DNA of 64,000 nucleotides from Halorussus pelagicus (GCF_004087835.1 NZ_CP035119.1:930001-994000); one strand, 5' to 3'. Counted from the first letter of the stretch, positions 45,081 through 53,154 are shown. Notes: generated by a model from the sequence alone, not told the origin. Translations and numbers: made by a program.

Positions 45081-45374
45081 ATGGCAATCGCAACGACCTC
45101 CTCCGACGCGGACGCCCCGACGCTCTACCGAACGCGACACGAACCCGACGGTTCCGAGCCGATAAGCCGGTCAATTTACACCGCACTCGCCGCGGTCGAG
45201 GGAGTCGCGCCGTCCGACCTCGACGTTCGACTCTACGACTGCGTGGACGTAGAGGCGATAGAGGACCTGTACCGGACGAGCGCCGACAGCGAGTGGGAGT
45301 TCGCGTTCACGGTCGAACGATACGCGGTTCGCGTCCGCGCCGACGGTACCATCGCGGTTTCGTCCGCCGAGTGA
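45081..45374 (+). CDS. HalOD1 output-domain protein
   Basis: The ATG at 45081 gives 97 residues, with GTG 45048 as a possible earlier start. The conserved body ISRSIYTALAAVEGVAPSD, VRLYDCVDVEAIEDLY, and EFAFTVERYAVRVRADG match the HalOD1 domain. That domain is common in haloarchaea as a single-domain protein and as an output module of signalling proteins. Exact role is unknown. Confidence 0.8.
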   Translation: MAIATTSSDADAPTLYRTRHEPDGSEPISRSIYTALAAVEGVAPSDLDVRLYDCVDVEAIEDLYRTSADSEWEFAFTVERYAVRVRADGTIAVSSAE

Positions 45375-45445
45375 CTGCCGGGAGAATATGGTGTCTGTCT
45401 GTCACCTCTTCCACGAGTCGGCGTCTCCCGGCCGACACCCGCGAG

Positions 45446-46783
45446 TTACGGCGAGTCGGGCGGCGCTTCCTTCAGATACTCGGGGTCAGCGAACGGTTCG
45501 TCCTCGCCCTCGACGACAACTACGTCGAGCGCCGTGACCACGGCATCGACGCCGAGCAGTCCCGCGAGACTCGGCGTCGTCCGGCCTTCGTCGCCCGAGA
45601 CGAGTTCCTTGACGTAAAGGCCGCCTTCGCCGTGGACTTCGAGTTCCGCGTGGCGCTCGTCTTTGAGGTGGCCCTCGATGTCGTACACGGTTCGGGTCCG
45701 CGTGATGCTCGCCCGGCGGTGGTCCACGCGCTGGGGCGTGTCCTGTTCAATCGTGGTTCCACGGAGTTCCGTGACGGCCTCGTCGAGGTCGGCAGCGGTC
45801 ACGTCGCTCTCGAACTCCACGTCCATCCGGTAGGTCTTGCTCGCGTCGAGTTCCTTGACGCGCTCGACCATCTCGTGGGTCGCCAGCGTCAGGTCGGTGA
45901 CTTCGGCCTTCCCGTCGGCGAACTCGTTGATTTCGGTTTCGAGCGCGTCGGTGTCCACGTCGCGCTTCCGCGGGCGCTTGACCTCGATGACGAACGGGCG
46001 GCCCGTGTCGAGCATCAGGGCGTCCACGTCCTCGCGGCCCGCGCCGTGGAACAGCGCCTCGCCCCCGTCCATCGCCTCCAAGACCGGCGGCGTCGTCAAC
46101 TGCTCGACGCTCTCGTCGTAGAGATAGCCCGACCCGCCGCAGTGGTCACAGGCTTCCTCGCCGCCGCCCTCCGCGAGTTGCTTGCCGGTGCCGCCACACT
46201 CCCGGCAGGGCCACTCGGTTTGGGGGATGTCGCGCTCCAGTTTCCGGTAGCGGCCGTAGACGAACGCCGAGTTGACCTGCACCTCGACGGCGTGGTCCGA
46301 GAGTTCATTGCGCTCTGGGTCCACGTTGAGGAGGGCCAGCACGTCGGGCCGCCCGAAGTCCACCTCGGCGTCGGTCATCCGGCCGACGCGCTTGCCGACC
46401 TCGCGGTTGAACTCCGATTTGAACGACTCGCCCGCGTCCTCGGGCAGGTCCGCCGACTCGCGGAGCAGCGCCTCGTTCTCTTCGAACAGCGGCGGAGTGC
46501 GCGTCCCGACCTGATAGGTGGCGAAGTTCCAGCCTTCGAGGCTCTCGGCGACCTTCTCGGCGTACTCGTCGAAGCGCTGGCTCTCGCCCTCGCAGACCCA
46601 GCAGGTCTCGGGGTCAGTGGGTTCGTAAGGGTCGTCGTCTTCGAGTGCGGCCGTGATGCGGAGCGAGCGGCCGCGCTCGGCGTTGGTCAGCCCGAAACTC
46701 CGGTCGGCGAAACACCGGCCCAGACAGGCATCGCAGACGGGACCGTTCGCCGCGACGCGGCGGGCGTCTTTGAGGATGGTCAT
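45446..46783 (-). CDS. pus10: tRNA pseudouridine(54/55) synthase Pus10
   Basis: This 445-residue enzyme modifies U54 and U55 of the tRNA T-loop. The N-terminal zinc cysteines are CDACLGRC (17-24) and CWVC (61-64). The catalytic region is GAGREDVDALMLDTGRPFVI, with the likely catalytic Asp near residue 254. Between the THUMP-like part and the catalytic domain lies an extra CRECGGTG (193-200) and CDHCGGSGY (212-220) pair resembling a DnaJ zinc-finger half. Length is normal for archaea. Confidence 0.95.
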   Translation of the reverse strand: MTILKDARRVAANGPVCDACLGRCFADRSFGLTNAERGRSLRITAALEDDDPYEPTDPETCWVCEGESQRFDEYAEKVAESLEGWNFATYQVGTRTPPLFEENEALLRESADLPEDAGESFKSEFNREVGKRVGRMTDAEVDFGRPDVLALLNVDPERNELSDHAVEVQVNSAFVYGRYRKLERDIPQTEWPCRECGGTGKQLAEGGGEEACDHCGGSGYLYDESVEQLTTPPVLEAMDGGEALFHGAGREDVDALMLDTGRPFVIEVKRPRKRDVDTDALETEINEFADGKAEVTDLTLATHEMVERVKELDASKTYRMDVEFESDVTAADLDEAVTELRGTTIEQDTPQRVDHRRASITRTRTVYDIEGHLKDERHAELEVHGEGGLYVKELVSGDEGRTTPSLAGLLGVDAVVTALDVVVVEGEDEPFADPEYLKEAPPDSP

Positions 46784-46910
46784 GTTGGAAAGATGGGGGT
46801 CGGGACCTAAACGGGTTTCTCATTTGCGTTGATCCAAACTAAATGCTGTGACTGCTACTGTTGTGCACTATCAGAGACGACTTATGTGAATAAAATAACA
46901 TTATTGGCCA

Positions 46911-46918
46911 TATTTATT
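46911..46918 (+). promoter_or_regulatory. TATA-like box before cysteine-rich peptide
   Basis: TATTTATT is centred about 22-26 bases upstream of ATG 46936, in an AT-rich stretch unlike the surrounding DNA. The spacing fits transcription starting at or just after that ATG. Confidence 0.5.
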
Positions 46919-46935
46919 TGTAATAGTAAGCTTTA

Positions 46936-47227
46936 ATGACCTTCAGTAATTAATACACCAACCGTCACCCCTACCGGTAACGGCGGATTCACCTGCTGGG
47001 GATGTGCGACCGTTGTCGGTATCGCCTGTGCTGGCGCAGCCACTCTCTCGTACTCAACATGCGTTTCAGCAGCATTTGCATCGTCCGTGTTCAGCCCCAC
47101 CGCCGGGGCTGCAGTGGCGGCGTTCTGTACGTATATTGTTGCAAACGCCGGAACGTTGTCCTGTGCTGCCGGAACTGCAGCTATCTGCGCTGGCGTCACG
47201 AACGACTGCCAGTTCCTAGAGGACTAA
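46936..47227 (+). CDS. halocin C8-like cysteine-rich peptide, reading frame broken at its start
   Basis: From 46940 to the TAA at 47225 an open frame encodes a Gly/Ala-rich hydrophobic peptide with eight cysteines: GGFTCWGCATVVGIACAG, YSTCVSAAF, AAVAAFCTYIV, LSCAAGTAAIC and VTNDCQFLED. A C-x-x-C near the front and hydrophobic blocks between cysteines recall the mature halocin C8 peptide. No ATG/GTG/TTG precedes the first cysteine in this frame. The well-placed ATG at 46936 is one base out of phase: without A46939 it would read MPSVINTPTVTPTGNGG and continue as one ~96-residue protein. No Tat or Sec leader is visible. Thus it is a recent pseudogene, a sequencing indel, or a gene with unusual initiation. 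Confidence 0.55.
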
Positions 47228-47254
47228 ATCCAACCGTAGCTAAAGAGCTACCGT

Positions 47255-47749
47255 ATGTCCGTGCCCAATGAAGACGAGAAAACAACGTGGAATGGCGTCG
47301 CGCTCGGGAGAGTCCTCGGTCGCGTAACCGCGGTCACCCTAGCGTTGTACGTCGTTAGCCTAATTTATCGGTCTGACAACGAGTTTATATCGGTAGTATT
47401 AGTTGTATTCATCATACTGTATGCACTTACATCGAGTGCTCGAGATATTCAGTACGGGTACTTCCCATGGGAACCCGTCGAGTGGACGCCGGTGCATCTC
47501 GACGAACTTGACGCTGAGGAGGGTAAACGTGCGCTCCGCTGGACAATAGCGCTAAAATCTCTATTGGTTGTCGGGGCTATTGGCTGCCTCGCCGCTAGTT
47601 TCGCGGCCGGTCTCGAAACACTGGGATACGTACTACTGATTGGTGGAACTCCAACATTGGTCGTCAAGATGTATCAACACTATTCAAACGGAACGAGACC
47701 GTGGTATCCGGTAGTTCCGTCTCGCTTAGACGGATCGCAGGCAGAATAG
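47255..47749 (+). CDS. hypothetical four-helix membrane protein, candidate immunity partner
   Basis: This 164-residue protein has four hydrophobic segments (VTAVTLALYVVSLIY, VVLVVFIILYALTSSA, IALKSLLVVGAIGCLAASF and TLGYVLLIGGTPTLVV). A conserved-looking YGYFPWEPVEWTPVHLDEL lies between helices 2 and 3. It starts 27 bases after the cysteine-rich peptide on the same strand, in similarly AT-rich DNA. An immunity or export role is inference from position and topology only. No family was recognised. Confidence 0.7.
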   Translation: MSVPNEDEKTTWNGVALGRVLGRVTAVTLALYVVSLIYRSDNEFISVVLVVFIILYALTSSARDIQYGYFPWEPVEWTPVHLDELDAEEGKRALRWTIALKSLLVVGAIGCLAASFAAGLETLGYVLLIGGTPTLVVKMYQHYSNGTRPWYPVVPSRLDGSQAE

Positions 47750-47801
47750 TAATCGAATCGATATCACGTACGAATTTGGGGGCGCGCGTCGTGGGGCACC
47801 C

Positions 47802-48191
47802 ATGCCCTATCGCGCCAACTACGCGCTGGTGAACGTGAGCGCCGCCCTCGGACCGGACGAAGGCGTGCTGGACGTGCCGTGGGCGGAGTACGTCGGCGAC
47901 GCGACGGCGGAGGCGGAGTTCACGGTGCCGACCGACCGCGCCGCCGAACCCTACGTCGGCTTGCAGGCGTTCCGCGTGGGCGAATACGGCCACGAACTGC
48001 GAATCAACGGCGACTCGCTCGGCGGGTTCGACGTGCCGCCAGCGGACGGGTGGCAGTACTGGGAGGACGCGATTATCGAGACCGAACTGGTCGAGGGCGC
48101 GAATAGCCTGCGAGTCGTCCGCGACGACGACACCGACGACAGTTTCGCGGTGAACAACGTCACGATTCACTGGCGCGAACCCGTGGAGTAG
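47802..48191 (+). CDS. hypothetical beta-sandwich protein
   Basis: This 129-residue soluble protein with alternating strands begins YRANYALVNVSAALGPDEG. It has VGLQAFRVGEYGHELRINGD and ends FAVNNVTIHWREPVE. The arrangement suggests a galactose-binding-like or jelly-roll fold, often seen in haloarchaeal hypotheticals. No signal peptide or catalytic motif is visible. Confidence 0.7.
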   Translation: MPYRANYALVNVSAALGPDEGVLDVPWAEYVGDATAEAEFTVPTDRAAEPYVGLQAFRVGEYGHELRINGDSLGGFDVPPADGWQYWEDAIIETELVEGANSLRVVRDDDTDDSFAVNNVTIHWREPVE

Positions 48192-48283
48192 GGCGGCTCT
48201 GGTCGGTGCGGCCGAACCGCCGCTAGCAGTCGTTCGCCGGTTCGCCGCCAGAGACCAATCTCCACGTTGCTCAGACGAGTAGG

Positions 48284-48290
48284 TATATAC
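48284..48290 (+). promoter_or_regulatory. TATA box for winged-helix gene
   Basis: TATATAC lies about 32 bases before ATG 48319 and about 20 before an alternative GTG at 48307. Confidence 0.45.
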
Positions 48291-48318
48291 GCCTCGGCAC
48301 GGAACAGTGGGTTCGACT

Positions 48319-48594
48319 ATGCGCAAGCACGCTAACTGGCTCACGCAGGCCGACGAGCGAATCCTCGAATTTCTGCGCGAGAACGGTAACTTCCCGCCGT
48401 CGGCTATCCGCGACCGACTGGCCGACATCGGCGACGACCTCGGCTACTCGACCAATCACCTCGGGATGCGCTGTCGCGCGCTCGACGACCACGGCTTGCT
48501 GGAGAACGTCGGTGGCGGCACCTACACTATCACCGACCTCGGCGAGCGGTACCTCGACGGCGAGTTCGACGCTGGCAGTCTGGAAGACGGGTAG
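48319..48594 (+). CDS. winged-helix protein (PhiH1-repressor-like)
   Basis: The ATG at 48319 gives 91 residues, with GTG 48307 as the alternative. The body is a winged helix: WLTQADERILEFLRENGN, FPPSAIRDRLADIGDDLGYS then TNHLGMRCRALDDHGLLENV and GGGTYTITDLGERYLDGE. This matches small haloarchaeal regulators related to the phiH1 phage repressor. It may regulate nearby genes, but no operator is obvious. It is not itself evidence of a prophage. Confidence 0.8.
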   Translation: MRKHANWLTQADERILEFLRENGNFPPSAIRDRLADIGDDLGYSTNHLGMRCRALDDHGLLENVGGGTYTITDLGERYLDGEFDAGSLEDG

Positions 48595-48642
48595 CGGCGT
48601 CGAACCACGGTTTCTCGGAGGTATCCGGTAGCGGGTGGTCGT

Positions 48643-49572
48643 TCAGTCCGAAATCGCCTGCGGGCCGTCGGCGGACGCGCGACACGACCGGTTGAGTCCG
48701 ATGACGTTCAACTCGCCATCGAGGGTCACCGACAGCACTTCCTCGTCTAGCGGAATCTCGACCAGAATCTCCCACGGCTCCTCCGAGAGAATGGTCGTCT
48801 GCTCGTCGGTGACACACCACGCGAGGTCCCAGTACGGCGTCGTACAGAGGTCCACGCCGTGTTCGCGGTGGAACGTCACCACGTCCGACTGGTCGAGGAG
48901 GGAGAGTCCCACCGCCGAGTAGAGCTGGTGGCGACACTGCTCGCACTCGTGGTCCACGCGGACCGCCAGTCCGAGGTAGTCCTCCGCGTCGCGCGTGACG
49001 GTGGTTGTCATCCGGCCGTTGCACTCCGGGCAGACGCCGTCGGCGGCGAGGCAGTGGAGATGGCGCACGCGCTGGTTGAACGCGTCCATAATCTCTTCGC
49101 GGGTGCGGTCGTTCAGCCCGCCCGGCGGGAAGGGGTACTGGCCGTGGTTCTTCCCGCAGTCGGCGCACTCGATGGCCAACATCTCGTCGCGGTAGTGCGC
49201 CCGCAAGCCCTCGCCGCACTTCGCGCAGGTGCTGTCGATTTCGAACGGTCCCATCTCGGGATGTTCGTTGAACGACCCGGCCAGAATCGCGCGGACGACT
49301 TTCTTTCCGGCCTGCCGGAAGTCGTAGCCGTCGTCGGTCTGGACCACGAAGTGGTCGGTGAGTTGCTTGAGGTGGTAGTTGAACTGCGCGCTGTCGGACA
49401 TTCCAACGTCGCGTCGGAGTTCGGTGAAGCTTACCGGTCGGTCGGATGCCTGCCAGAGCGCCTCCAGAATCGACAGTCGCGTCTCGTTGGCGATGACCGA
49501 GAACGCCTCGGCCGGGGCCACGCAGTCCTCGCAGTCTCCCAGCGTCGCGTTCGGCCCGCTCGTCTCGCTCAT
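48643..49572 (-). CDS. ArsR-type winged-helix regulator with zinc-ribbon-like C-terminus
   Basis: The ATG at 49572 gives 309 residues, since longer upstream frames lack support. An N-terminal ArsR-like helix-turn-helix is clear (AFSVIANETRLSILEALWQ, VSFTELRRDVGMSDSAQFNY, HLKQLTDHF). Three cysteine pairs follow (CAKCGEG, CADCGKN, CPECNGR) and a further CEQC, which suggest metal-binding ribbons. The C-terminal half is beta-rich and lacks a named motif. The architecture is common for haloarchaeal regulators of unknown target. Confidence 0.8.
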   Translation of the reverse strand: MSETSGPNATLGDCEDCVAPAEAFSVIANETRLSILEALWQASDRPVSFTELRRDVGMSDSAQFNYHLKQLTDHFVVQTDDGYDFRQAGKKVVRAILAGSFNEHPEMGPFEIDSTCAKCGEGLRAHYRDEMLAIECADCGKNHGQYPFPPGGLNDRTREEIMDAFNQRVRHLHCLAADGVCPECNGRMTTTVTRDAEDYLGLAVRVDHECEQCRHQLYSAVGLSLLDQSDVVTFHREHGVDLCTTPYWDLAWCVTDEQTTILSEEPWEILVEIPLDEEVLSVTLDGELNVIGLNRSCRASADGPQAISD

Positions 49573-49699
49573 GGGAACACGTTGGGGCGGCATCCGGCTA
49601 AAGTGTTGCCGTGACCGTATTTTTGTTCCGCCTCTATTCGCACCTCGCGGCCGAAATCCGTATGCTGGCGCGCGTCGTCGTCGTCTCTCGGAGTACAAC

Positions 49700-49867
49700 A
49701 TGGCCCTCAACGACCGAATGCGTCGGCCAGCGGAGACCGCCATATCGGAGCCGACCGGCCCGTTCGACAGCCGGGAGGACATACTCATCGTGGCCGCCGG
49801 GAGCGTCATCACGGTGGGCGTCCTTTACGACGTGTACCGCCGACAGACGCGGAGTACGACTCCGTGA
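49700..49867 (+). CDS. small single-helix membrane protein
   Basis: This 55-residue frame begins MALNDRMRRPAETAISEPTG. It has SREDILIVAAGSVITVGVLY as a membrane helix and ends YRRQTRSTTP. Codon bias and hydropathy support coding. It has no recognised family. Confidence 0.6.
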   Translation: MALNDRMRRPAETAISEPTGPFDSREDILIVAAGSVITVGVLYDVYRRQTRSTTP

Positions 49868-49957
49868 GACACGCACTCCGAGGTAGCGCCGAGGAGAGCG
49901 CATGTGAACCGACGCCACGGGTCTCAGCGGCGCGCTCACCCCGGACCGAGAACAGTA

Positions 49958-50007
49958 GGTTTATCACTCGCTCGGGGCGAATCTTCCAGTAGAATTACTT
50001 CAGGAGG
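49958..50007 (+). promoter_or_regulatory. promoter and Shine-Dalgarno of aIF2 gamma
   Basis: GGTTTATC (49958-49965) is the likely TATA. AGGAGG at 50002-50007 lies six bases before TTG 50014. The strong ribosome-binding site and GTPase start region support TTG as the initiation codon. Confidence 0.55.
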
Positions 50008-50013
50008 TCAACT

Positions 50014-51246
50014 TTGACAGGAAATTACGCCCAACCGGAGGTGAACATCGGACTGGTCGGTCACGTAGACCACGGAAAGACGACGCTCGTGCAGGCGCTT
50101 TCCGGCGAATGGACCGACCAACACTCCGAGGAGATGAAGCGTGGCATCTCCATCCGGCTCGGGTACGCAGACGCCACGTTCCGGCAGTGTCCGGACCTCG
50201 ACGAGCCAGAGCGATACACGGTAGACGAGACGTGCCCCGACGGCAGCGAGAGCGAGCCGCTCCGGACTGTCTCGTTCGTGGACGCACCGGGCCACGAGAC
50301 GCTAATGGCGACGATGCTTTCGGGCGCGGCCATCATGGACGGCGCGGTGTTGGTCGTTTCTGCGACCGACCCCGTCCCGCAGGCCCAGACCGAAGAGCAC
50401 CTGATGGCGCTGGACATCATCGGCATCGAGAACATCGTCATCGCACAGAACAAGGTCGATCTCGTTGACCGCGAGCAGGCCGAGCGCAACTACGAGGAGA
50501 TTCAGGAGTTCGTGGAGGGAACCGTCGCCGAAGACGCGCCGGTCGTCCCCATCTCGGCCCAGCAGGAGGTCAACATCGACCTCCTGATTCAGGCGGTCGA
50601 AGACGAGATTCCCACGCCCGAGCGCGACCCGGACGCGGACCCGCGGATGCACGTCGCCCGAAGCTTCGACATCAACCGCCCCGGCACGGAGTGGGACGGT
50701 CTCGTCGGCGGCGTCCTCGGCGGCAGTCTGGTCGAAGGCAAACTGACCGACGGCGACGAAATCGAGCTTCGCCCCGGCCGCGAGGTCGAAGAGGGCGGAG
50801 AAACGCGCTGGGAGTCCATCGAGACCGACGTGCGCTCGCTTCAGGCGGGCAGCGACACGGTCGAAGAGGTGACGCCCGGCGGTCTGCTCGGCGTCGGCAC
50901 GGGTCTCGACCCGAGTCTGACGAAGGGCGACGCGCTGGCGGGACAGGTCGCCGGAACGCCCGGCACGCTCCCACCGACGTGGGAGAAGTTCACGATGGAA
51001 GTGGACCTGCTCGAACGCCTCGTCGGACTTGACGATCAGGACATCGACGACATCTCGACCGGCGAACCGCTGATGCTCACCATCGGCACCGCGACGACGG
51101 TCGGCTCCGTGACCAGCGCCCGCGAAGGCGAGTGCGAGGTCGCGCTCAAGCGCCCCGTCTGTGCGCCCGAAGGTGCCCAGATCGCCATCAACCGCCGCAT
51201 CGGCGCTCGCTGGCGGCTCATCGGGGTCGGCACCCTCACCGGATAG
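50014..51246 (+). CDS. eif2g: translation initiation factor aIF2 gamma
   Basis: The TTG start gives 410 residues. The G1 motif is [20 protein letters not shown], switch/G3 is [18 protein letters not shown] and G4 is [12 protein letters not shown]. The gamma-specific CPDG insertion region is present near residue 70, and domain II has [16 protein letters not shown]. The gamma subunit of aIF2 binds initiator Met-tRNA with GTP. It is followed directly by the PIN gene. Confidence 0.95.
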   Translation: MTGNYAQPEVNIGLVGHVDHGKTTLVQALSGEWTDQHSEEMKRGISIRLGYADATFRQCPDLDEPERYTVDETCPDGSESEPLRTVSFVDAPGHETLMATMLSGAAIMDGAVLVVSATDPVPQAQTEEHLMALDIIGIENIVIAQNKVDLVDREQAERNYEEIQEFVEGTVAEDAPVVPISAQQEVNIDLLIQAVEDEIPTPERDPDADPRMHVARSFDINRPGTEWDGLVGGVLGGSLVEGKLTDGDEIELRPGREVEEGGETRWESIETDVRSLQAGSDTVEEVTPGGLLGVGTGLDPSLTKGDALAGQVAGTPGTLPPTWEKFTMEVDLLERLVGLDDQDIDDISTGEPLMLTIGTATTVGSVTSAREGECEVALKRPVCAPEGAQIAINRRIGARWRLIGVGTLTG

Positions 51247-51627
51247 ATGGTCGATACGGTCGCCATGGACACCAGCGCGCTCATGATGCCCGTCGAAGCC
51301 GACGTACGGGTTTTCGAGGAGCTAGAGCGCCTGCTGGGCGAGTTCGAGTGCGCGGTTCCGCGCGCGGTCTGCGAGGAACTGTCGAAGCTCTCGGACGGCG
51401 CGAGCGCGGAGGCCGTCGCGGCCAGCGTCGGCGCGGACTTGGCGACCGAGCGGTGTCGAGTCGTCGAACACGAAGCATCGTACGCAGACGACGTACTCGT
51501 CGAACTCGCCCCCGAGTTCGACTACGTCGTCACGAACGACGGTCCCCTCAAGAAGCGTCTGCTCGACGCGGGCGCACCGGTAATTCATATAAGGGGCCGG
51601 AACAAACTCGCAATTAGCAAACCTTAG
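51247..51627 (+). CDS. PIN-domain protein
   Basis: This 126-residue protein starts in direct contact with the aIF2 gamma stop. It has DTVAMDTSALMMPVEADVRV at the front with the catalytic Asp, VPRAVCEELSKLSDG, and YVVTNDGPLKKRLLDAGAPV with later acids. The length and order match the single-domain archaeal PIN proteins found beside aIF2 gamma and Rpo7. These resemble Fcf1/VapC9-like nucleases. Its RNA target is unknown. Confidence 0.88.
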   Translation: MVDTVAMDTSALMMPVEADVRVFEELERLLGEFECAVPRAVCEELSKLSDGASAEAVAASVGADLATERCRVVEHEASYADDVLVELAPEFDYVVTNDGPLKKRLLDAGAPVIHIRGRNKLAISKP

Positions 51628-51628
51628 C

Positions 51629-52201
51629 ATGTACAAACGGGTCAGACTCAAGGATACGGTCGAGGTCCCCCCAGAACACCTCGCGGACGTGACGCCGAAT
51701 CTAGTGAAGAAGCTGCTGCAGGACAAGTTAGAGGGTCGAATGGACGAAGACGTTGGAAGCGTCGTCAGTGTCGTGAACGTCAACGACATCGGCGACGGCG
51801 CGGTGCTTCCGAACCGGCCGGGCGTCTACTACGAAGCGGAGTTCGACGCGGTCACCTTCGACCCCAAGATGCAGGAAGTCGTGGACGGAGAGATCGTGGA
51901 AGTGGTCAGCTTCGGTGCCTTCGTCGGTATCGGACCGGTTGACGGCCTGCTCCACGTCTCCCAGATTTCCGACGAGTACCTCGCCTACGACGAAGAGGGC
52001 CAGATGCTCGCCTCCCGCGAGTCGAACCGCACGCTCGGCGTCGGCGACTCGGTGCGGGCGCGCATCGTCACGAAGAGTATCGACGAACGGAATCCGCGCG
52101 AGAGCAAAATCGGGCTTACCGCAAAGCAGGTCGGTCTCGGCAAGCACGGTTGGCTCAAAGAGGAGCGCGAGAAGCGACAAGCGACCACAGAGAGTGAGTA
52201 A
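51629..52201 (+). CDS. rpo7: RNA polymerase subunit Rpo7 (E')
   Basis: This 190-residue protein begins YKRVRLKDTVEVPPEHLAD. The N-terminal RNP-like domain contains GAVLPNRPGVYYEAEFDAVT. The S1 domain is marked by VVSFGAFVGIGPVDGLLHVS. This stalk subunit pairs with Rpo4 and assists open-complex formation and termination. It is followed after two bases by the Spt4 gene, the normal archaeal order. Confidence 0.95.
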   Translation: MYKRVRLKDTVEVPPEHLADVTPNLVKKLLQDKLEGRMDEDVGSVVSVVNVNDIGDGAVLPNRPGVYYEAEFDAVTFDPKMQEVVDGEIVEVVSFGAFVGIGPVDGLLHVSQISDEYLAYDEEGQMLASRESNRTLGVGDSVRARIVTKSIDERNPRESKIGLTAKQVGLGKHGWLKEEREKRQATTESE

Positions 52202-52203
52202 CG

Positions 52204-52401
52204 ATGGCCAGTGACCGTCTCGCCTGCCGCGAATGTCACGCCGTGGCCGACCCCGACGAGGACACCTGTCCCATCTGTGGCTCGACCAGTCTCACCGAGG
52301 ACTGGGCCGGGTACGTCATTATCGCCCATCCCGACGAGAGCGAAATCGCCGAGGAGATGGAAGTGACGAAAGCCGGAAAGTACGCGCTGAAGGTCCGATA
52401 A
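52204..52401 (+). CDS. spt4: transcription elongation factor Spt4 (RpoE2)
   Basis: This 65-residue zinc-ribbon protein has CRECH near residue 8 and CPICG near residue 22 as metal ligands. SLTEDWAGYVIIAHPDESEI is the core Spt4 sequence, ending MEVTKAGKYALKVR. It partners Spt5 on RNA polymerase. It lies between rpo7 and the dephospho-CoA kinase gene. Confidence 0.94.
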   Translation: MASDRLACRECHAVADPDEDTCPICGSTSLTEDWAGYVIIAHPDESEIAEEMEVTKAGKYALKVR

Positions 52402-52407
52402 GCTCCC

Positions 52408-52959
52408 GTGGACGTTCTCGTCACGCTCCCCGCGGAGATGCGCGGAGAACTCAAGGAACCGATGGGTCCGATTTTCACCGACGCCGAGCGCCTGCTGGAC
52501 GAGGCAGGCGACGGACCGCTCGTCGCCGTCGGCGACGTGGTGACCTACCACCTCGAACGTGCCGGAGTCGCCCCGGACGTGGCCGTCGTGGACGGCCTGA
52601 CTAAGCGTGAGGAAGTCGAAGACAGCGTGGCCGAGGGCGTCGCGCGCCTCGGCCGCGAGGCGCGCGAGGTCCGCGTCGAGAACCCCGCCGGAGCCGTCTC
52701 CCGCGAGATGGTCGAAACCCTCGGGGAAGCCATCGTGGACCCCGAACCCACGGTCATCGTCGTGGACGGCGAGGAGGACCTCGTGACCCTCCCGGCAATC
52801 GCGGCCGCGCCGCTCGGCACGAGCGTCGTCTACGGCCAACCCGACGAGGGAATGGTCCTCGCGGAAGTCACCGACGAGGCGAAGGCCGAGATGCGCGATC
52901 TCTTGGGCCGGATGGACGGCGATTCGACGGCGCTGTTCGAGATATTGGACGCGACGTAG
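52408..52959 (+). CDS. GTP-dependent dephospho-CoA kinase
   Basis: This 183-residue archaeal enzyme of the DUF359 family starts at GTG. It phosphorylates dephospho-CoA with GTP, the last step of CoA synthesis. Recognised segments are GPLVAVGDVVTYHLERAGV, PDVAVVDGLTKREEV, VRVENPAGAVSREMVETLG, VVDGEEDLVTLPAIAAAPL and VVYGQPDEGMVLAEV. It usually follows Spt4 in haloarchaea. Confidence 0.93.
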   Translation: MDVLVTLPAEMRGELKEPMGPIFTDAERLLDEAGDGPLVAVGDVVTYHLERAGVAPDVAVVDGLTKREEVEDSVAEGVARLGREAREVRVENPAGAVSREMVETLGEAIVDPEPTVIVVDGEEDLVTLPAIAAAPLGTSVVYGQPDEGMVLAEVTDEAKAEMRDLLGRMDGDSTALFEILDAT

Positions 52960-53032
52960 CGGCCGTTTTTCGAGTCCAGCAGTTCTACCGCGAGCGAACG
53001 AACGTGAGCGAGCGGACCGAGGAACCCTCGAA

Positions 53033-53051
53033 GGAGCGCCGACAGCGCTCC
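53033..53051 (+). repeat. short hairpin in intergenic region
   Basis: GGAGCGC and GCGCTCC form a seven-base perfect stem with a five-base loop, 73 bases after the dephospho-CoA kinase gene. It could aid termination, but no T-run follows. Confidence 0.3.
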
Positions 53052-53094
53052 TGAGGGGGTGACGACGTGTTTTTGGTCGAGCGTTTGTAAGGAA

Positions 53095-53119
53095 GGAAAT
53101 TCGCCAAAGGCGAATTTCC
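53095..53119 (+). terminator. 11-base perfect hairpin upstream of rps24e
   Basis: GGAAATTCGCC, the loop AAA and GGCGAATTTCC form a perfect stem in the spacer. It lies about 36 bases upstream of the rps24e TATA-like box. It may end the upstream operon or serve as a regulatory structure. Confidence 0.35.
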
Positions 53120-53154
53120 GACCGCTGGAAAAGGTCGTAGCGTCGTTCGTAATC

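Noticed and set aside
46933-47199. A minus-strand 88-residue Ala/Pro/Val-rich frame opposite the cysteine-rich peptide
   Set aside because: It has no family features, and its composition is explained by the complement of the Gly/Ala/Cys-rich plus-strand frame.
48319-48594. A phage repressor suggesting a prophage
   Set aside because: Only the winged-helix similarity is present; no integrase, capsid, terminase or att-like repeats occur nearby.
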